Source: JAWLFY01 sp964462125 (GTDB lineage Bacteria; Planctomycetota; Planctomycetia; Pirellulales; Pirellulaceae). Taken from it: a stretch of DNA of 5,767 nucleotides. Shown here in pieces: positions 5,310-5,767 of the stretch. Numbering within the stretch: position 1 is the stretch's first letter; each line of letters begins with the position of its first letter. The notes beneath the pieces are model-generated. The model did no database searches and was not told the DNA's origin. It was given only the letters and a program-made list of their open reading frames with translations. The stretch covers positions 1-5,767 of the forward strand of contig CAYWXT010000303.1 in the NCBI GenBank assembly GCA_964462125.1, read 5' to 3'. A program made the translations under genes and the position numbers.

Positions 5310-5767
5310 ATGCCGAAAGGATTCGCCGCGGAGACGCCTCCGGGAGGGCGTCGACCGCAGCCCCGCAGTCTCACCGACGAACTCAACCCGTCTCAGGCGG
5401 ACGCTGTCGGGACTCTCTCCGGACCACTGCTGGTACTCGCCGGCGCGGGGACGGGGAAGACGCGCGTGGTCACCTACCGGATCGCCAACCTGATCCGCCA
5501 CCACACCCCGCCCGAACGAATTTTGGCGGTGACGTTTACGAACAAAGCCTCCGGTGAGATGCAGGAGCGGATCAGCGGGCTGCTCGGCACCGGCCGGCGA
5601 CAGGGCAAGGGCAAAGCTTCCCCGAAGCCGACCATCTGCACCTTTCACGCCCACTGTGTACGGATCTTGCGGCGGCACGCCAAGGCGATCGGGTTTTCCG
5701 AGAAATTCACGATCTGTGACCGTGCCGATCAAGAGTCGATCGCCCGCAGCGTGCTCCGCGATCTGCG
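5310..5767 (+). CDS. UvrD/PcrA/Rep-type superfamily 1 DNA helicase (N-terminal part)
   Basis: Only the first 152 codons are present; the gene continues beyond the right edge. It starts at ATG 5310, three bases after the previous stop, and the intervening TGA in the same frame rules out an upstream extension. After a 20-residue proline/arginine-rich leader come the Q-motif LNPSQADAV (25-33), Walker A AGAGTGKTR (44-52), motif Ia AVTFTNKA (73-80) and the TFHAHCVRILRRH segment (111-123), the order found in the 3'-to-5' helicases UvrD, PcrA and Rep, which unwind DNA in nucleotide excision repair, mismatch repair or replication restart. A short basic run (GRRQGKGKASPKP, 95-107) sits between Ia and the next motif, where these helicases have a variable loop. 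Walker B and later motifs are outside the window, so UvrD, PcrA and Rep cannot be separated. Its start lacks a good Shine-Dalgarno, consistent with coupling to the gene before it. Confidence 0.93.
   Translation, partial: MPKGFAAETPPGGRRPQPRSLTDELNPSQADAVGTLSGPLLVLAGAGTGKTRVVTYRIANLIRHHTPPERILAVTFTNKASGEMQERISGLLGTGRRQGKGKASPKPTICTFHAHCVRILRRHAKAIGFSEKFTICDRADQESIARSVLRDL

Noticed and set aside
4650..5732. A long open minus-strand frame of 360 codons opposite the membrane protein and helicase.
   Set aside because: The plus strand has a strong ribosome binding site, a membrane helix and helicase motifs. The antisense product is Arg/Gly/His-rich without domain features.

Overview
The window looks like a GC-rich chromosomal segment (roughly 60% G+C by eye) from a planctomycete, probably a Rhodopirellula/Pirellulaceae-type bacterium. 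I infer this from gene content: a secreted ThuA-domain protein and a Gfo/Idh/MocA oxidoreductase, both families greatly expanded in planctomycetes, next to housekeeping genes with weak or absent Shine-Dalgarno sequences. Nothing points to a phage, plasmid, insertion sequence, CRISPR array or RNA gene.

Minus strand, right to left. A tightly packed cluster runs from about 4419 to 1213: a cytosolic Gfo/Idh/MocA dehydrogenase, ispD (MEP isoprenoid pathway) and tyrS (tyrosyl-tRNA synthetase). The first two genes share one base in a TGATG stop/start, and the second two overlap by 14 bases, so the three are almost certainly co-transcribed and translationally coupled. About 190 bases after the tyrS stop there is a GC hairpin followed by six T on the minus strand, a good candidate terminator for this unit. 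Beyond it lie a possible 70-residue small gene (959-747) and a secreted ThuA-domain protein (715 leftward) that runs off the left edge.

Plus strand. From a 227-base divergent intergenic region with a perfect 7-bp inverted repeat, a second unit reads rightward: a 219-residue single-pass membrane protein of unknown function, then, three bases after its stop, a UvrD/PcrA/Rep-type superfamily 1 helicase cut by the right edge. The membrane protein has a clear AAGGAG ribosome binding site, a 6-residue tandem repeat, a cysteine cluster just before the membrane helix, and two related VLD-x-x-(S/T)-G modules outside it.

The genes do not form one obvious pathway: sugar-type redox, isoprenoid precursor synthesis, translation and DNA repair are side by side. 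I found no convincing new defence or mobile system. The least explained items are the membrane protein coupled to a helicase gene, and the possible small gene after the terminator.
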